Position numbers and translations under genes: made by a program
Source: Robiginitalea marina
GTDB taxonomy: Bacteria > Bacteroidota > Bacteroidia > Flavobacteriales > Flavobacteriaceae
Direction of reading: 5' to 3'
Length of the DNA stretch: 64,000 nucleotides
NCBI RefSeq assembly: GCF_024006985.1
Contig: NZ_JAMXIB010000001.1
Span: 186,001-250,000, forward strand
The notes under the pieces: generated by a model
Told to the model about the DNA's origin: nothing
Seen by the model: only the letters and a program-made list of their open reading frames with translations
Database searches by the model: none
Shown here: positions 34,261 through 41,862 of the stretch, piece by piece
Position numbering within the stretch: position 1 is the first letter of the stretch
Layout of the letters: every line of letters starts with the position of its first letter

Positions 34261-34407
34261 ATGACGGAGACCTTTAATCAATAAAATGCCAGCAGCGCCT
34301 ACATCTTTTATGGAGCTTTAGGGGCATTAGCCCTAAATACAACGGTAGTACCTTTCATTCATTGGCGCGAAACGCATTCACCTATGGCAAAAGGCTTCCA
34401 GGAATAG
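34261..34407 (+). pseudogene. Broken fragment of a small membrane protein
   Basis: An ATG at 34261 opens a frame that meets TAA after seven codons (34282-34284), then continues open for 40 codons to TAG at 34405. The second part reads YIFYGALGALALNTTVVPFI and is strongly membrane-like. The arrangement suggests a decayed gene or the tail of one. The family is not recognised. Confidence 0.35.
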
Positions 34408-34411
34408 TAAA

Positions 34412-34957
34412 ATGGACAAAAAAATAAAGGACGTATTGTGGAACCAGTTCGGGGCTGGAATTGATATGCTTATCAATGTAATCTCAAATTGCCCTGAAAA
34501 CTACCTTTCAACAAACAGACGGTTTTACTACATCGCCTTCCACAGCACAATTTTTCTGGACTACTATTTAACAATTCCCCCGGGGGATTTTTCACCACTA
34601 CTCTCCTTTACCCAAAAAGGGCCGGATGACCGGCCCCTGGAAGCCATTGACGATATAATCCCGGACAAAATCTACAGCAAAGAGGAAATAGTTGACTATC
34701 TCAAACAAAGCCGGGAAAAATGCAGGCAGGTGGTGTATGCGCTTACGGAAGAAAGCTTAAACGAAAGGTTTAAGGAAGGCAATGACCCCAATGATATGGA
34801 TTACCCGGTATTGGAGATCCTCCTTTATAACCTGAGGCACACCCAGCATCACACCGCCCAATTGAACATGATGATAAGACAGGACTTTAATGAACATGTG
34901 CCGTGGTCCTTTCGGGCAGGCGACCTCAAGGGAATAAATGAAAATCAAACCCGTTAG
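34412..34957 (+). CDS. DinB superfamily protein
   Basis: A 181-residue helical protein of the DinB/YfiT type, whose members bind a metal through three His and often act as thiol-dependent transferases (for example with bacillithiol). Candidate ligands are the His in IAFHSTIF and the His cluster in LRHTQHHTAQLNMMI. Other marks are SKEEIVDYLKQSREK and a terminal VPWSFRAGDL. The protein is probably cytoplasmic. No substrate is known. The genome encodes BshB1, so a bacillithiol link is possible but untested. Confidence 0.8.
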   Translation: MDKKIKDVLWNQFGAGIDMLINVISNCPENYLSTNRRFYYIAFHSTIFLDYYLTIPPGDFSPLLSFTQKGPDDRPLEAIDDIIPDKIYSKEEIVDYLKQSREKCRQVVYALTEESLNERFKEGNDPNDMDYPVLEILLYNLRHTQHHTAQLNMMIRQDFNEHVPWSFRAGDLKGINENQTR

Positions 34958-35011
34958 CGGATATGATCTAAAGTTGCCTAAACGGTCTCAATGCGATAAA
35001 TACAAACTGTA

Positions 35012-35641
35012 ATGAAGAAATTAACAGTCATGGTTTGGGTGTTCATGACCAGCACGCTCAAAGCGGATTATACACCGCCTTCGCTGCCCGAACTAGTTCT
35101 TTTCGCAGATAAAATCCTTTACGGTGAAATTCATTGTGTAGATGACGCTGTAATCGAAGTGAATGTGCATGACAGTGTCCATCACGATTCAAAATCAATT
35201 ACAATTGATAAATTCATGGAATGGGATTGCGGCAGGCGGTGGAAGGAGTACGAGGTAGGGGACAGGTCACTTTTTTTTCTCGGGCTCAGTAATGGCCGAT
35301 ACCGGGTTTTGGGTGGTGGCAACGAAGGGGAACTTCCCATCCACGGCAAGAAAATATATGTCCATGCCAGTACCCTTTCCAAAGCGGGGTTTTCAGGTCA
35401 ATTCGAGCGATCAGGGCTTCAAAGGGAATATCATGGATACAACGATCCGTACAATGGCTATGCTATGGACCTGAACGATTTCTGGCAGGCCACGGTGTTA
35501 TTTAAAAAATGTTTCAAATCCGACTTTGATGAAACGGGAAACCTAATCCATGTACAACAGGTATGTGCTGACAAGGACTATGCAGCCACCCTGAAACAGA
35601 ATAGAATCTTTGCCTGGTCGATAACAGAACTAAAGAACTAA
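35012..35641 (+). CDS. Exported protein of unknown function
   Basis: A 209-residue protein with a short leader (LTVMVWVFMTSTLKA) followed by YTPPSLPELVLFADKILYGEI. The middle contains a beta-rich segment (VIEVNVHDSVHHD, YEVGDRSLFFLGLSNGRYRVLGGGNEG) and an acidic, aromatic stretch (YHGYNDPYNGYAMDLNDFW). Two Cys near residues 168 and 186 could pair in the periplasm. I do not recognise the family. It is in the AT-rich row of small genes. Confidence 0.65.
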   Translation: MKKLTVMVWVFMTSTLKADYTPPSLPELVLFADKILYGEIHCVDDAVIEVNVHDSVHHDSKSITIDKFMEWDCGRRWKEYEVGDRSLFFLGLSNGRYRVLGGGNEGELPIHGKKIYVHASTLSKAGFSGQFERSGLQREYHGYNDPYNGYAMDLNDFWQATVLFKKCFKSDFDETGNLIHVQQVCADKDYAATLKQNRIFAWSITELKN

Positions 35642-35838
35642 TCGGTGAGAACTTTACCAATGGCCGCTGGGGCATCACCTGTCCGAAAAAAGAAATCTCT
35701 ATATTTATTTTGAGTCCTGGCTCCCATCAGTGAAGGTCTCCTATATCAGTGTAAATCGATACCCGGGTAAAACCATAGCCCGTACGATGCAAGCCATTTG
35801 AAAGCCGGTTGCGAGCTATTGATTAAACCTTAATACGG

Positions 35839-36207
35839 ATGAAAAAAATCATATATCTTTTGTTGTGCAGCCTACTGCTCACGGGATGTTTCAAAGAAAC
35901 GCAAACCCGGTTTTCCATAGACGAAAACAAGGTGGTTCTCGTGATTACCCAAAATACCACCGAAGCGGAAATGGCACGAATCGCTTCCGAATTAAAGACG
36001 AAAAAAAATATTGACTTGGATTACTCAAATTCCAAATTCCAGGCAAATGGTAAGATTTCGAATGTAAGGTTAGAAGTAGATTGCAATGATGGATTCAAAG
36101 GTTCTACACAATGTAGTGCCAGTGCCCTAAAAGGTGCAAATATTGGCTTTATAAGGGATTACCAGACCGGGAGTGACGTGGTATTCCACATTGGGTTTAT
36201 GAAATGA
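35839..36207 (+). CDS. Small lipoprotein of unknown function
   Basis: A 122-residue predicted lipoprotein: MKKIIYLLLCSLLLTGCF gives a classical lipobox with Cys17. The mature part has one probable domain, with AEMARIASELKTKKNIDLDY and two Cys (VDCNDG, STQCSAS) that could form a disulfide. I recall similar short lipoproteins in Bacteroidota located beside M56-family or BlaR-type proteins, but none is present here. Function unknown. Confidence 0.7.
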   Translation: MKKIIYLLLCSLLLTGCFKETQTRFSIDENKVVLVITQNTTEAEMARIASELKTKKNIDLDYSNSKFQANGKISNVRLEVDCNDGFKGSTQCSASALKGANIGFIRDYQTGSDVVFHIGFMK

Positions 36208-36414
36208 ATCCCTGATTACAAATGCTATGGCGTGTACTGGCTAAGCTCTGAAAGGAGTATTTCCTTAAATTTATTATGACTCAATCTCTAGGGCGATTGA
36301 AAAACCCGCCAACCTGTTTCGCTTTTAAATCGTGTCTTCACGAAAAATTGGCCTGGCCGGTTCAATGCCATACTGCGGGCAGCCACCAGGCCGTAATAAA
36401 ATCAACCTGCAACC

Positions 36415-37167
36415 ATGATAAAATTCCTTCGAAAAATCAGGCAAAGTTTGCTCGCTGAAAATCGGTTCGCGAAATATTTACTCTATGCATTCGGGGAAAT
36501 TGTTCTCGTGGTAATTGGAATATTGATTGCGCTTTCGATCAATAATTGGAATGAGGACCTTAAAAATGAAGAAAAGGAACTGAAATATTTATCCAATCTA
36601 AACTTAGAAATAATCAGTGATTCCCTTTCCCTTGAAAGGAGCTGGTTCCGGAACAGGCAGAGGAAAATTGAATGCCTGGAGATGGCAAAAAACTATGTAA
36701 TGGGAAATTATTTTCTGAAGGACACCGTCCTTTTTATCAATAATGTCGGCTTTGGTGGGGTGAATAGCAGGGCTTCCTTTACAGGGTCTTCAAGAACCTA
36801 CAATGAACTGGTAAGCACTGGAAATTTAAGTTTAATCTCCAATGACGCCCTTCGTGATTTAATAGTTGCCTATTACAGGAATAAAGATTTTGTGGAGGAA
36901 TATTCGAGGAACATAAGAAGTGAATATGCGACCTATGTAAATTCTGTTAGAGTTTACAATTCTCAATATCCCGATAGCATTAATACGGTTGAAATCCCAA
37001 GGATCCTGAAAAAACTAAAAACAGATGAATTCCACAGTTTAATAAACCAGGAATTGACGTATGCGTATTCCATTGAAAGGGTATTAATGCGAACTAAACA
37101 AGGTGCAACATCCCTTCATAAAGAAATAGCCCAATACTTGGAAAATAAATTGGGTAAACCCCATTGA
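36415..37167 (+). CDS. DUF6090 family membrane protein
   Basis: A 250-residue protein with the unmistakable N-terminus of DUF6090, an abundant multi-copy family in Flavobacteriaceae: MIKFLRKIRQSLLAENRFAK, then FGEIVLVVIGILIALSINNW as a single membrane helix. The remainder is a helical, probably periplasmic domain with YNELVSTGNLSLISNDALRD. Function is unknown. It is strongly AT-rich (16 G+C in the 60 bases from 36541). The family often occurs in strings of paralogues; only one is seen here. Confidence 0.85.
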   Translation: MIKFLRKIRQSLLAENRFAKYLLYAFGEIVLVVIGILIALSINNWNEDLKNEEKELKYLSNLNLEIISDSLSLERSWFRNRQRKIECLEMAKNYVMGNYFLKDTVLFINNVGFGGVNSRASFTGSSRTYNELVSTGNLSLISNDALRDLIVAYYRNKDFVEEYSRNIRSEYATYVNSVRVYNSQYPDSINTVEIPRILKKLKTDEFHSLINQELTYAYSIERVLMRTKQGATSLHKEIAQYLENKLGKPH

Positions 37168-37303
37168 GCATTGAGATAACACTTAGACAGACCCATTCTA
37201 ATTTGATGAACCAGGGGTTTTCCTTTCCTATTCAAAAAAGAAGGGTAAAAATATTAACCTCCGCAGAAGGTTTCCGGGCCCGACCTGAAAAATAAATAAC
37301 CAA

Positions 37304-37915
37304 ATGAATCCAAGACATCTCTCCAGGATTGCAGGAATTAGTTACGTGATAATTTTTTTTGCTGCGATTTTCGCCAACTTCTTTGTCCTTGAAAAACTCC
37401 TGGAAACCCCTGTTGAAACCGTACGGCAAGATCAGGTAATGGTCAGGCTGGGGATCCTTGCCTTTTTGCTAACGGTTGTATTTGATGTGATTGTGGCCTG
37501 GGCACTTTATGAGCTCTATAAAAAACATCCCTTATCAGGTTTAAGCACCTCTTTCAGGATGATGCATGCCGCAATTATGGGGGTTGCCATTTTTGCGCTT
37601 CCCATGGCATTGACCTCGACTACGGAATCAGAAATCCTTGCCATAGCAGACACTTTCAATATCATTTGGCTGATCGGCCTCTTCTTTTTTGGGATACACC
37701 TGATCCTTTTGGGAAGGATCGTAAAAACACCCCGTATTATTGCGTTTTTCCTCATGGTTGCCGGAGTTATGTACATGATGGATACCACGGCACATTTCTT
37801 GCTGGCCGATTACAACTCCTACAAAACATTGTTTTTAGCACTTGTTGCCATTCCCAGTATTGTGGGTGAAATGTCATTCGCGGTTTGGCTGCTGCTTAAG
37901 GGAGGCAGGAATTGA
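37304..37915 (+). CDS. DUF4386 family integral membrane protein
   Basis: A 203-residue protein with six or so hydrophobic helices (ISYVIIFFAAIFANFFV, ILAFLLTVVFDVIVAWALY, MMHAAIMGVAIFALPMAL, TFNIIWLIGLFFFGIHLILL, IIAFFLMVAGVMYMMD, LVAIPSIVGEMSFAVWLLL). These match DUF4386, a family of unknown function whose genes often lie near regulators or transporters. It is the last gene of the AT-rich tract and is convergent with the L,D-transpeptidase gene. Confidence 0.85.
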   Translation: MNPRHLSRIAGISYVIIFFAAIFANFFVLEKLLETPVETVRQDQVMVRLGILAFLLTVVFDVIVAWALYELYKKHPLSGLSTSFRMMHAAIMGVAIFALPMALTSTTESEILAIADTFNIIWLIGLFFFGIHLILLGRIVKTPRIIAFFLMVAGVMYMMDTTAHFLLADYNSYKTLFLALVAIPSIVGEMSFAVWLLLKGGRN

Positions 37916-37962
37916 CGCCTGTAACCCCGGAATCCTTCAAAATCCCAACCCCATTATCCGGA

Positions 37963-38880
37963 CTATTCCTGTCTGCCCCACCCGTAAATGTCGCGGAACC
38001 GGCCCGGGCCGTTTTCAGGATTTGGGTTCACAAGGTCGTACCGGATGCGCACAGGGGTCCCCAGGGGGGCATGGTAATAAATGACCCAGGCCGCGGCTTC
38101 TGAAGTCCCGATACAGCCATTGGAAGAAGCTTTGCCCAGGGTCACCGGGTTGGTGGTGGGATGGATCATTTGTCCGTTCCTGCGCCCGTTGATTTCCGTT
38201 TCGATCCAGGGGATCAGTGGCATGAGGGTACGCTTGCCATCATCGCGCAGGGTAGAATAGAAGCGTTTCCCATCGACGGGGTTATAAAAGGCAGGGTTGC
38301 GTTCGTGCCTGATGATACGCCCCGACCCCGGACGGGTGCGCAAATCCGTTTCCCGCCCGCTTTGGGCCAGGAAGCGCGTCCGGTTCTGGCCTACCCGCAC
38401 GGGAAAAGCGAATAGCTCCAGGGAATCTTCAAAAACCCTCAGGCGAAACTCCGGGATGTTCACGTCAACGCCAAAGGCTTTCATTCGCTTATGCAGTCGT
38501 TCCCCGGCACTGCTGTCTGGCAATAGGAGTTGTTTGCCCCCGGGCAACACTACCAGCTCCTTTTGATCGTACACAAAGTTGCCCCGGGCAACCCTCTGGT
38601 AATAATCCGTTGCAACGAGGGTATCGATGATCCATGGGTTCGCATGGACGATCAGGTGTTCGGTGAGCGGGTAGGGCACGGCCAGGCGATAGCGGGCCAC
38701 CACCGAGTCCATGAACCGGAAGTAGGCCCCAATGGGAACGGGCTTCGAAATTTCAATGGCGATCGGAGCCTTTTGCATGCCATCGTTCACATCCGGGACC
38801 TGCGCACAGGCCTGGGAATACCCTGGTCCTGTCAGGGTTCCAAGAACTCCAAAAAGCAGCGTTTTAATTGACAGGCCCAT
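37963..38880 (-). CDS. L,D-transpeptidase family protein
   Basis: A 305-residue exported enzyme. Residues 1-27 are a signal peptide (LLFGVLGTLTGPGYSQACAQ). A LysM-like N-terminal half (DYYQRVARGNFVYDQKELVVLPGG) precedes the YkuD catalytic domain. The active-site region reads HPTTNPVTLGKASSNGCIG, giving the His and the nucleophile Cys. The residue after GCI is Gly instead of the usual Arg, a variant I recall as common in Bacteroidota. It would form 3-3 cross-links or attach proteins to peptidoglycan. ATG 38880 is preferred over TTG 38886. Confidence 0.9.
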   Translation of the reverse strand: MGLSIKTLLFGVLGTLTGPGYSQACAQVPDVNDGMQKAPIAIEISKPVPIGAYFRFMDSVVARYRLAVPYPLTEHLIVHANPWIIDTLVATDYYQRVARGNFVYDQKELVVLPGGKQLLLPDSSAGERLHKRMKAFGVDVNIPEFRLRVFEDSLELFAFPVRVGQNRTRFLAQSGRETDLRTRPGSGRIIRHERNPAFYNPVDGKRFYSTLRDDGKRTLMPLIPWIETEINGRRNGQMIHPTTNPVTLGKASSNGCIGTSEAAAWVIYYHAPLGTPVRIRYDLVNPNPENGPGRFRDIYGWGRQE

Positions 38881-38942
38881 ACACAACTTCCTAAATAAGG
38901 TAAGGGATTTCGGTCTTCGGACCAGACTGACTGAAAACGCAA

Positions 38943-39641
38943 TTATTTTTCCTCTATCTCTCTTTCAAAAGCAGCAATACTGGAATCCAGGGCACGTTTT
39001 AGCTGGTCAATTTCGGATTTTAACTCCTCTTTTTCCTCATTGGCAGCCGCCTTGAATTCGCTGATTTTCTCGTTCAGCTTGGCCTTTTGCGCATCCAGAT
39101 TTTGTTTTTGATCCTTCAATTCCATTTGAAGCTCATCGCTAAGGTTGTTATATTTTTCCTCTGCTTCCCTGGTTTCCGATTCAAAATCTGCCTTTAGGTC
39201 TTCGAATTCCCTGTTCAGATCATCCCATTTATCAGCAACCACTTCTTTTGAGGCGTCTACGACGTCATTCATTTCTTCTTTAACGTCACCCATGGTAGCA
39301 TCTTTTTTCTTGTCAGGCGATCCGCATGAGGCCACAATCAAAGCCAGGACAACAACTGCTATCAGGGATTTTATTTTATCGAAGCCTTCTTTGAAAGAAT
39401 CAGCCGCTGACGAAAACGCATCTGAAACGTTTTCCCATTGCTCCCCGGTGGCTTCTTCCAAATCGGCGTATTTCATTTCCACTTCGGATTTTTTTTCCTT
39501 TAAATCGTCAAGGGCTTCCCTGTACTGCGATTTCACTTCGTCTTTTACCGACTCTTTTTTTGCTTTTAATTCATTGATTTTTGCAGAAACCTCATCAATG
39601 GTTTGATTTGCTTTTGCTTTGAATTCTTCCTTGTTCATCAT
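38943..39641 (-). CDS. Coiled-coil protein with an internal lipoprotein-like segment
   Basis: A 232-residue, highly charged protein. Residues 1-85 form a coiled coil of Lys/Glu-rich heptads, similar to small stress-type coiled-coil proteins. Residues 89-106 are then a hydrophobic stretch ending in a lipobox (SLIAVVVLALIVASC, Cys106), and residues 110-232 form a second long coiled coil. A lipoprotein signal in mid-chain is abnormal and looks like an in-frame fusion of a cytoplasmic coiled-coil gene to a lipoprotein gene. No Met precedes the hydrophobic stretch closely. Topology could be N-in with a central anchor. ATG 39641 is chosen over GTG 39647. Confidence 0.8.
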   Translation of the reverse strand: MMNKEEFKAKANQTIDEVSAKINELKAKKESVKDEVKSQYREALDDLKEKKSEVEMKYADLEEATGEQWENVSDAFSSAADSFKEGFDKIKSLIAVVVLALIVASCGSPDKKKDATMGDVKEEMNDVVDASKEVVADKWDDLNREFEDLKADFESETREAEEKYNNLSDELQMELKDQKQNLDAQKAKLNEKISEFKAAANEEKEELKSEIDQLKRALDSSIAAFEREIEEK

Positions 39642-39755
39642 TTTCACGTTTTAATTAATCTTCATTTCTATTCTTGGACGGATTCAGTCCGCCCGGTTCG
39701 GGCTTTTGGGGTCCACGGGGGTTTTTGGACGAAACCCTCAAAAAAATGCAGGCTC

Positions 39756-40157
39756 CTAAGGGAGGTACTCCCGGTTGCTGCGTCCGCTGTTGCGACGCTG
39801 ATCGCGGTCATAGGGGGCGATATCCTCGCTCCGGTAGCCCGGGATGGTGCGGTAGCGATACCGTTGCAGATTATAGTTACGGTAACGGGGCGGCAATTCG
39901 TTGCGACGCACCCAGGTTCCCCCGTCCAGGTACAGGTAATTCCTGGAATACAGGTCAAAGTAAATCCTCAATTCCGGGAAATACACATACCGGACTACTT
40001 CAACCCGGTTGGGGTAAAACCAGGGGGGCGGGGGAGGGCCGGGCTGGTTGGTGGTATACACCACCGGCCCACAGCTGGCCAGAAGAGATAACAGAACCAG
40101 CAGCAACAACAAAAATAACATCCGCATAAGCCGCCTGAATTCCATTTTAAGTTCCAT
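39756..40157 (-). CDS. Pro/Tyr/Arg-rich lipoprotein
   Basis: A 133-residue predicted lipoprotein. The leader (MLFLLLLLVLLSLLASC) ends in a lipobox, then PVVYTTNQPGPPPPPWFYP and a strand-rich segment (VVRYVYFPELRIYFDLYSRNYLYLDGG). The tail is Arg/Asn-rich. It looks like small outer-membrane-associated proteins of Bacteroidota. ATG 40157 is fixed by the promoter box at 40174-40181; an ATG-free extension further upstream is excluded. Function unknown. Confidence 0.75.
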   Translation of the reverse strand: MELKMEFRRLMRMLFLLLLLVLLSLLASCGPVVYTTNQPGPPPPPWFYPNRVEVVRYVYFPELRIYFDLYSRNYLYLDGGTWVRRNELPPRYRNYNLQRYRYRTIPGYRSEDIAPYDRDQRRNSGRSNREYLP

Positions 40158-40173
40158 GACTCCCGATTTGCCA

Positions 40174-40181
40174 CAAAGGTA
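40174..40181 (-). promoter_or_regulatory. TAnnTTTG promoter box for the Pro/Tyr-rich lipoprotein
   Basis: Minus-strand TACCTTTG is an exact consensus match 16 bases before ATG 40157. Confidence 0.6.
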
Positions 40182-40477
40182 TTTGTTCCCATTCGGGTGT
40201 GAAATGACCTGAATCAGGCCTGACCCCTCCATCGGCAACCGGTATAAGATCATCGATAAACTCTCAAGGGGGAAAGGGCCTGTTTAAGGCGAACTACCAA
40301 AACCCGGCCACTGATCTAAAAAAGCCTGTGGCTGGCCGAAACTGTTAAAAATACATAGGGCCCTGCCTGAATTTTAACAAAAATGTCGGCTTCCTGGTCA
40401 AAAACCTGTGAAAAATTGATAACGATTACTTCACTTCCCTTAAGACATTTGGAGGAGTAAACCCCAAATCTTGTGTT

Positions 40478-41758
40478 ATGAATGCTATGAAACTTATTAA
40501 ACTGACCCTTGTTCTGGGGACCCTGTTGATCAGCTTTAGTGTACGGGCCCAGCAAGACAAGAACATCGCTTCCTATGACGCCCTGCGAGAGGAAGCCGAC
40601 CGGCAGATCAGCGATTACCTCAAACTCGTAAAGATGGGCTACTCAGAGCAGGAGATCTTTGAAGACCTTGGGAATGTCAATTTCCTTACGGGGAATTTCA
40701 GGACAGCCTCTTTCTGGTATCAGAAGCTAATGGACCTTATCGGCGAAGATGCCGTATCCCTCAGTTATCAGGAACGCTATAAGGTAGCCCTGCACAAGGC
40801 GGGAATCAGGCAGTTTCCCGAACTGGAACAGGATAAGGACTGGTTTACCAGGGTCAGGGAAGACTACCAAATTGACCGGGGGCCTACCGGGGACCAACTG
40901 ACCCAGTCCCTTGCAGAAAACTACCACCGACCCGATTTCGGGTCCGACCCGGATACCCCGAGCCGGGAGGCCCTTGAGCGCCTCCAGCGCTATGCCTCCC
41001 CTGAAATCAGTGCTGAAGAGGGCTTCCAGCCAGGCCTTGAACACGCCTATACCCCTCCGGTTGCCCTGGCAGCCAACGGCCGTACCGCCTTTTTTAGCAA
41101 GGCGGAATGGGTAAGGCCGGTAACCGGCTTATTCTCCCGCAAACAGCTAATCCATAGGTTGTATCGCGCCGATTATGTTGAAGGGCAGTGGAAAAACATT
41201 CAGGAGGTTCCCGTGGCGCCGAAATATGCCTCGGCCATGCACCCTGCCATTTCAAAGGATGGCCGCAGGCTGTTTTTCGCTTCGGACATGCCCGGATCCT
41301 TTGGGGAGTACGATATTTATGTGGCCGAGCTCAACTGGGATGGCAGCATTGGGGTGGCAAAGAACCTTGGTGAAAAAGTGAATACCCGCAAGAATGACCT
41401 TTATCCCCAGGTGCTCGGGGACGACCTTCTCTTCTTTGCTTCGGAAGGGCATGAAGGGTTTGGCGGCCTCGACGTCTTTGCCGCCCAGGTAGGAACCAAA
41501 CGGGTGGGCCTTGCCGTGAACGTGGGAAGCCCCTTTAACAGTCGAAAAGACGATTTTGCACTCCACCTGATGAAAGATAAGGGCCGGGCCTATGTAATGT
41601 CGAACCGGGCAACCACCAGGGACATGGTACAGCAACTCGTCTTTGCGTACCAAACCCCTGAAAGCAGCCGATTGGCAGACGCTGGTAACTACCGGTTCCT
41701 GGAACTCCGTCCCCTGGAGGCCAATGCCGGGTTTACCCACACCGTTTTTGAAGAATAG
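40478..41758 (+). CDS. PD40/TolB-like repeat protein without OmpA domain
   Basis: A 426-residue exported protein. Residues 1-24 are a signal peptide. A TPR-like helical segment (about 30-110: YSEQEIFEDLGNVNFLTGNFRTASFWYQKL) precedes PD40 propeller blades such as ASAMHPAISKDGRRLFFASDMPGSFGEYDIYVAEL and NDLYPQVLGDDLLFFASEG, each given here only as a position-rich motif (about 250-370). Related proteins usually end in a peptidoglycan-binding OmpA domain; here the chain stops without one. The next gene encodes a PorP/SprF protein with SPOR, so the two may form an envelope complex linked to type IX secretion or gliding. Confidence 0.82.
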   Translation: MNAMKLIKLTLVLGTLLISFSVRAQQDKNIASYDALREEADRQISDYLKLVKMGYSEQEIFEDLGNVNFLTGNFRTASFWYQKLMDLIGEDAVSLSYQERYKVALHKAGIRQFPELEQDKDWFTRVREDYQIDRGPTGDQLTQSLAENYHRPDFGSDPDTPSREALERLQRYASPEISAEEGFQPGLEHAYTPPVALAANGRTAFFSKAEWVRPVTGLFSRKQLIHRLYRADYVEGQWKNIQEVPVAPKYASAMHPAISKDGRRLFFASDMPGSFGEYDIYVAELNWDGSIGVAKNLGEKVNTRKNDLYPQVLGDDLLFFASEGHEGFGGLDVFAAQVGTKRVGLAVNVGSPFNSRKDDFALHLMKDKGRAYVMSNRATTRDMVQQLVFAYQTPESSRLADAGNYRFLELRPLEANAGFTHTVFEE

Positions 41759-41862
41759 AGCACTCCCCTCAATGAGGCAGTACCCGTGAATTTTCACAGG
41801 GAGGATAACCCAAGAGAATAACCCCAGTCGATGCAGGGCCGGCCATGCCGGTCCCCGCCTCG

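Noticed and set aside
35642-35838. Remnant of a coding gene after the exported protein
   Set aside because: Two short open segments in different frames (GRWGITCPKKE-like, then YIYFESWLP-like) faintly suggest the tail of a glycosidase, but the match is too weak to support.
36276-36458. 60-codon frame before the DUF6090 gene
   Set aside because: It overlaps the well-supported DUF6090 start in another frame and has no features of its own.
34008-37915. Integron-like cassette array
   Set aside because: A one-strand row of small genes suggested it. I found no integrase, and the one inverted repeat checked (near 34953-35000) has GTT before AAC, the reverse of an attC site.
30889-37962. Integrative element attached at tRNA-Ser
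   Set aside because: No copy of the tRNA 3' end in direct orientation was found at the far side of the AT-rich tract, and there is no integrase gene.
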